Source: JBCDIQ01 sp039024295 (lineage in GTDB: Bacteria; Bacteroidota; Bacteroidia; J057). From it: a stretch of DNA of 22,789 nucleotides. The stretch covers positions 1 to 22,789 of the forward strand of contig JBCDIQ010000041.1 in assembly GCA_039024295.1 (NCBI GenBank). The letters run 5' to 3'. The notes beneath the pieces are model-generated. The model was not told the DNA's origin and did not search any database. It was given only the letters and a program-made list of their open reading frames with translations. Shown one piece after another: positions 22,760 to 22,789 of the stretch. The first letter of the stretch is position 1, and each line of letters begins with the position of its first letter. The position numbers and the translations under genes were made by a program.

Positions 22760-22767
22760 CAAATTTA
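22760..22767 (-). promoter_or_regulatory. Candidate -7 box for the methyltransferase gene
   Basis: On the - strand this reads TAAATTTG, matching TAnnTTTG, 55 bases upstream of the ATG at 22705. The window ends before the place where a -33 box would be fully visible. Confidence 0.4.
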
Positions 22768-22789
22768 CGGTAACTACTTCTGATCTTGC

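Overview
The window looks like chromosomal DNA of a Bacteroidota bacterium, probably of the Saprospiria (Lewinella-like) type. Three things point there: a secreted protease ending in a type IX secretion (Por) sorting domain, several TAnnTTTG promoter boxes of the Bacteroidota kind, and starts that mostly lack a Shine-Dalgarno sequence. The phylum is well supported; the class is inference. No rRNA, tRNA, CRISPR array, transposase or phage gene was seen.

Region 1 (1-6700) is mixed housekeeping and surface genes on the + strand: the 3' part of a large thermolysin-family (M4) metalloprotease with PKD and duplicated adhesive modules, a strong terminator, a short-chain dehydrogenase, a 400-base gene-free gap holding a compact fold-back element, an exported basic/Tyr-rich DUF6515-like protein, and a class I glutamine amidotransferase-like protein.

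Region 2 (6800-11150) is accessory in character: two tandem paralogous lipoproteins with TolB-like propeller sequence, a 20-codon remnant of a third copy next to a perfect palindrome, a membrane-anchored nSTAND1-type P-loop NTPase, and a dense cluster of short palindromes.

Region 3 (11150-20010) is the core of the window: a formate and molybdenum-cofactor locus in two divergent arms. The leftward arm is fdhD, a small DUF7009-like gene, an FdhF/YdeP-type molybdopterin oxidoreductase with Cys at the selenocysteine position, and moaA. The rightward arm is an OFA-family (oxalate/formate antiporter) transporter, an unlisted 39-residue MFS small-subunit protein, a terminator, a membrane-anchored Cache-AraC regulator, moaD and moaE. 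Likely logic: the transporter moves formate or a similar carboxylate, the regulator senses a small carboxylate or related ligand, MoaA/MoaD/MoaE help build the cofactor, FdhD sulfurates it, and the oxidoreductase uses it. An 18-bp perfect palindrome between the arms is the best operator candidate. No electron-transfer subunits and no moaC, moeA, mogA or mod genes are present here.

Region 4 (20030-22789), all on the - strand, holds a PIN-domain toxin with its abutting antitoxin, a 330-base gap, long-form hisG, and a SAM-dependent methyltransferase.
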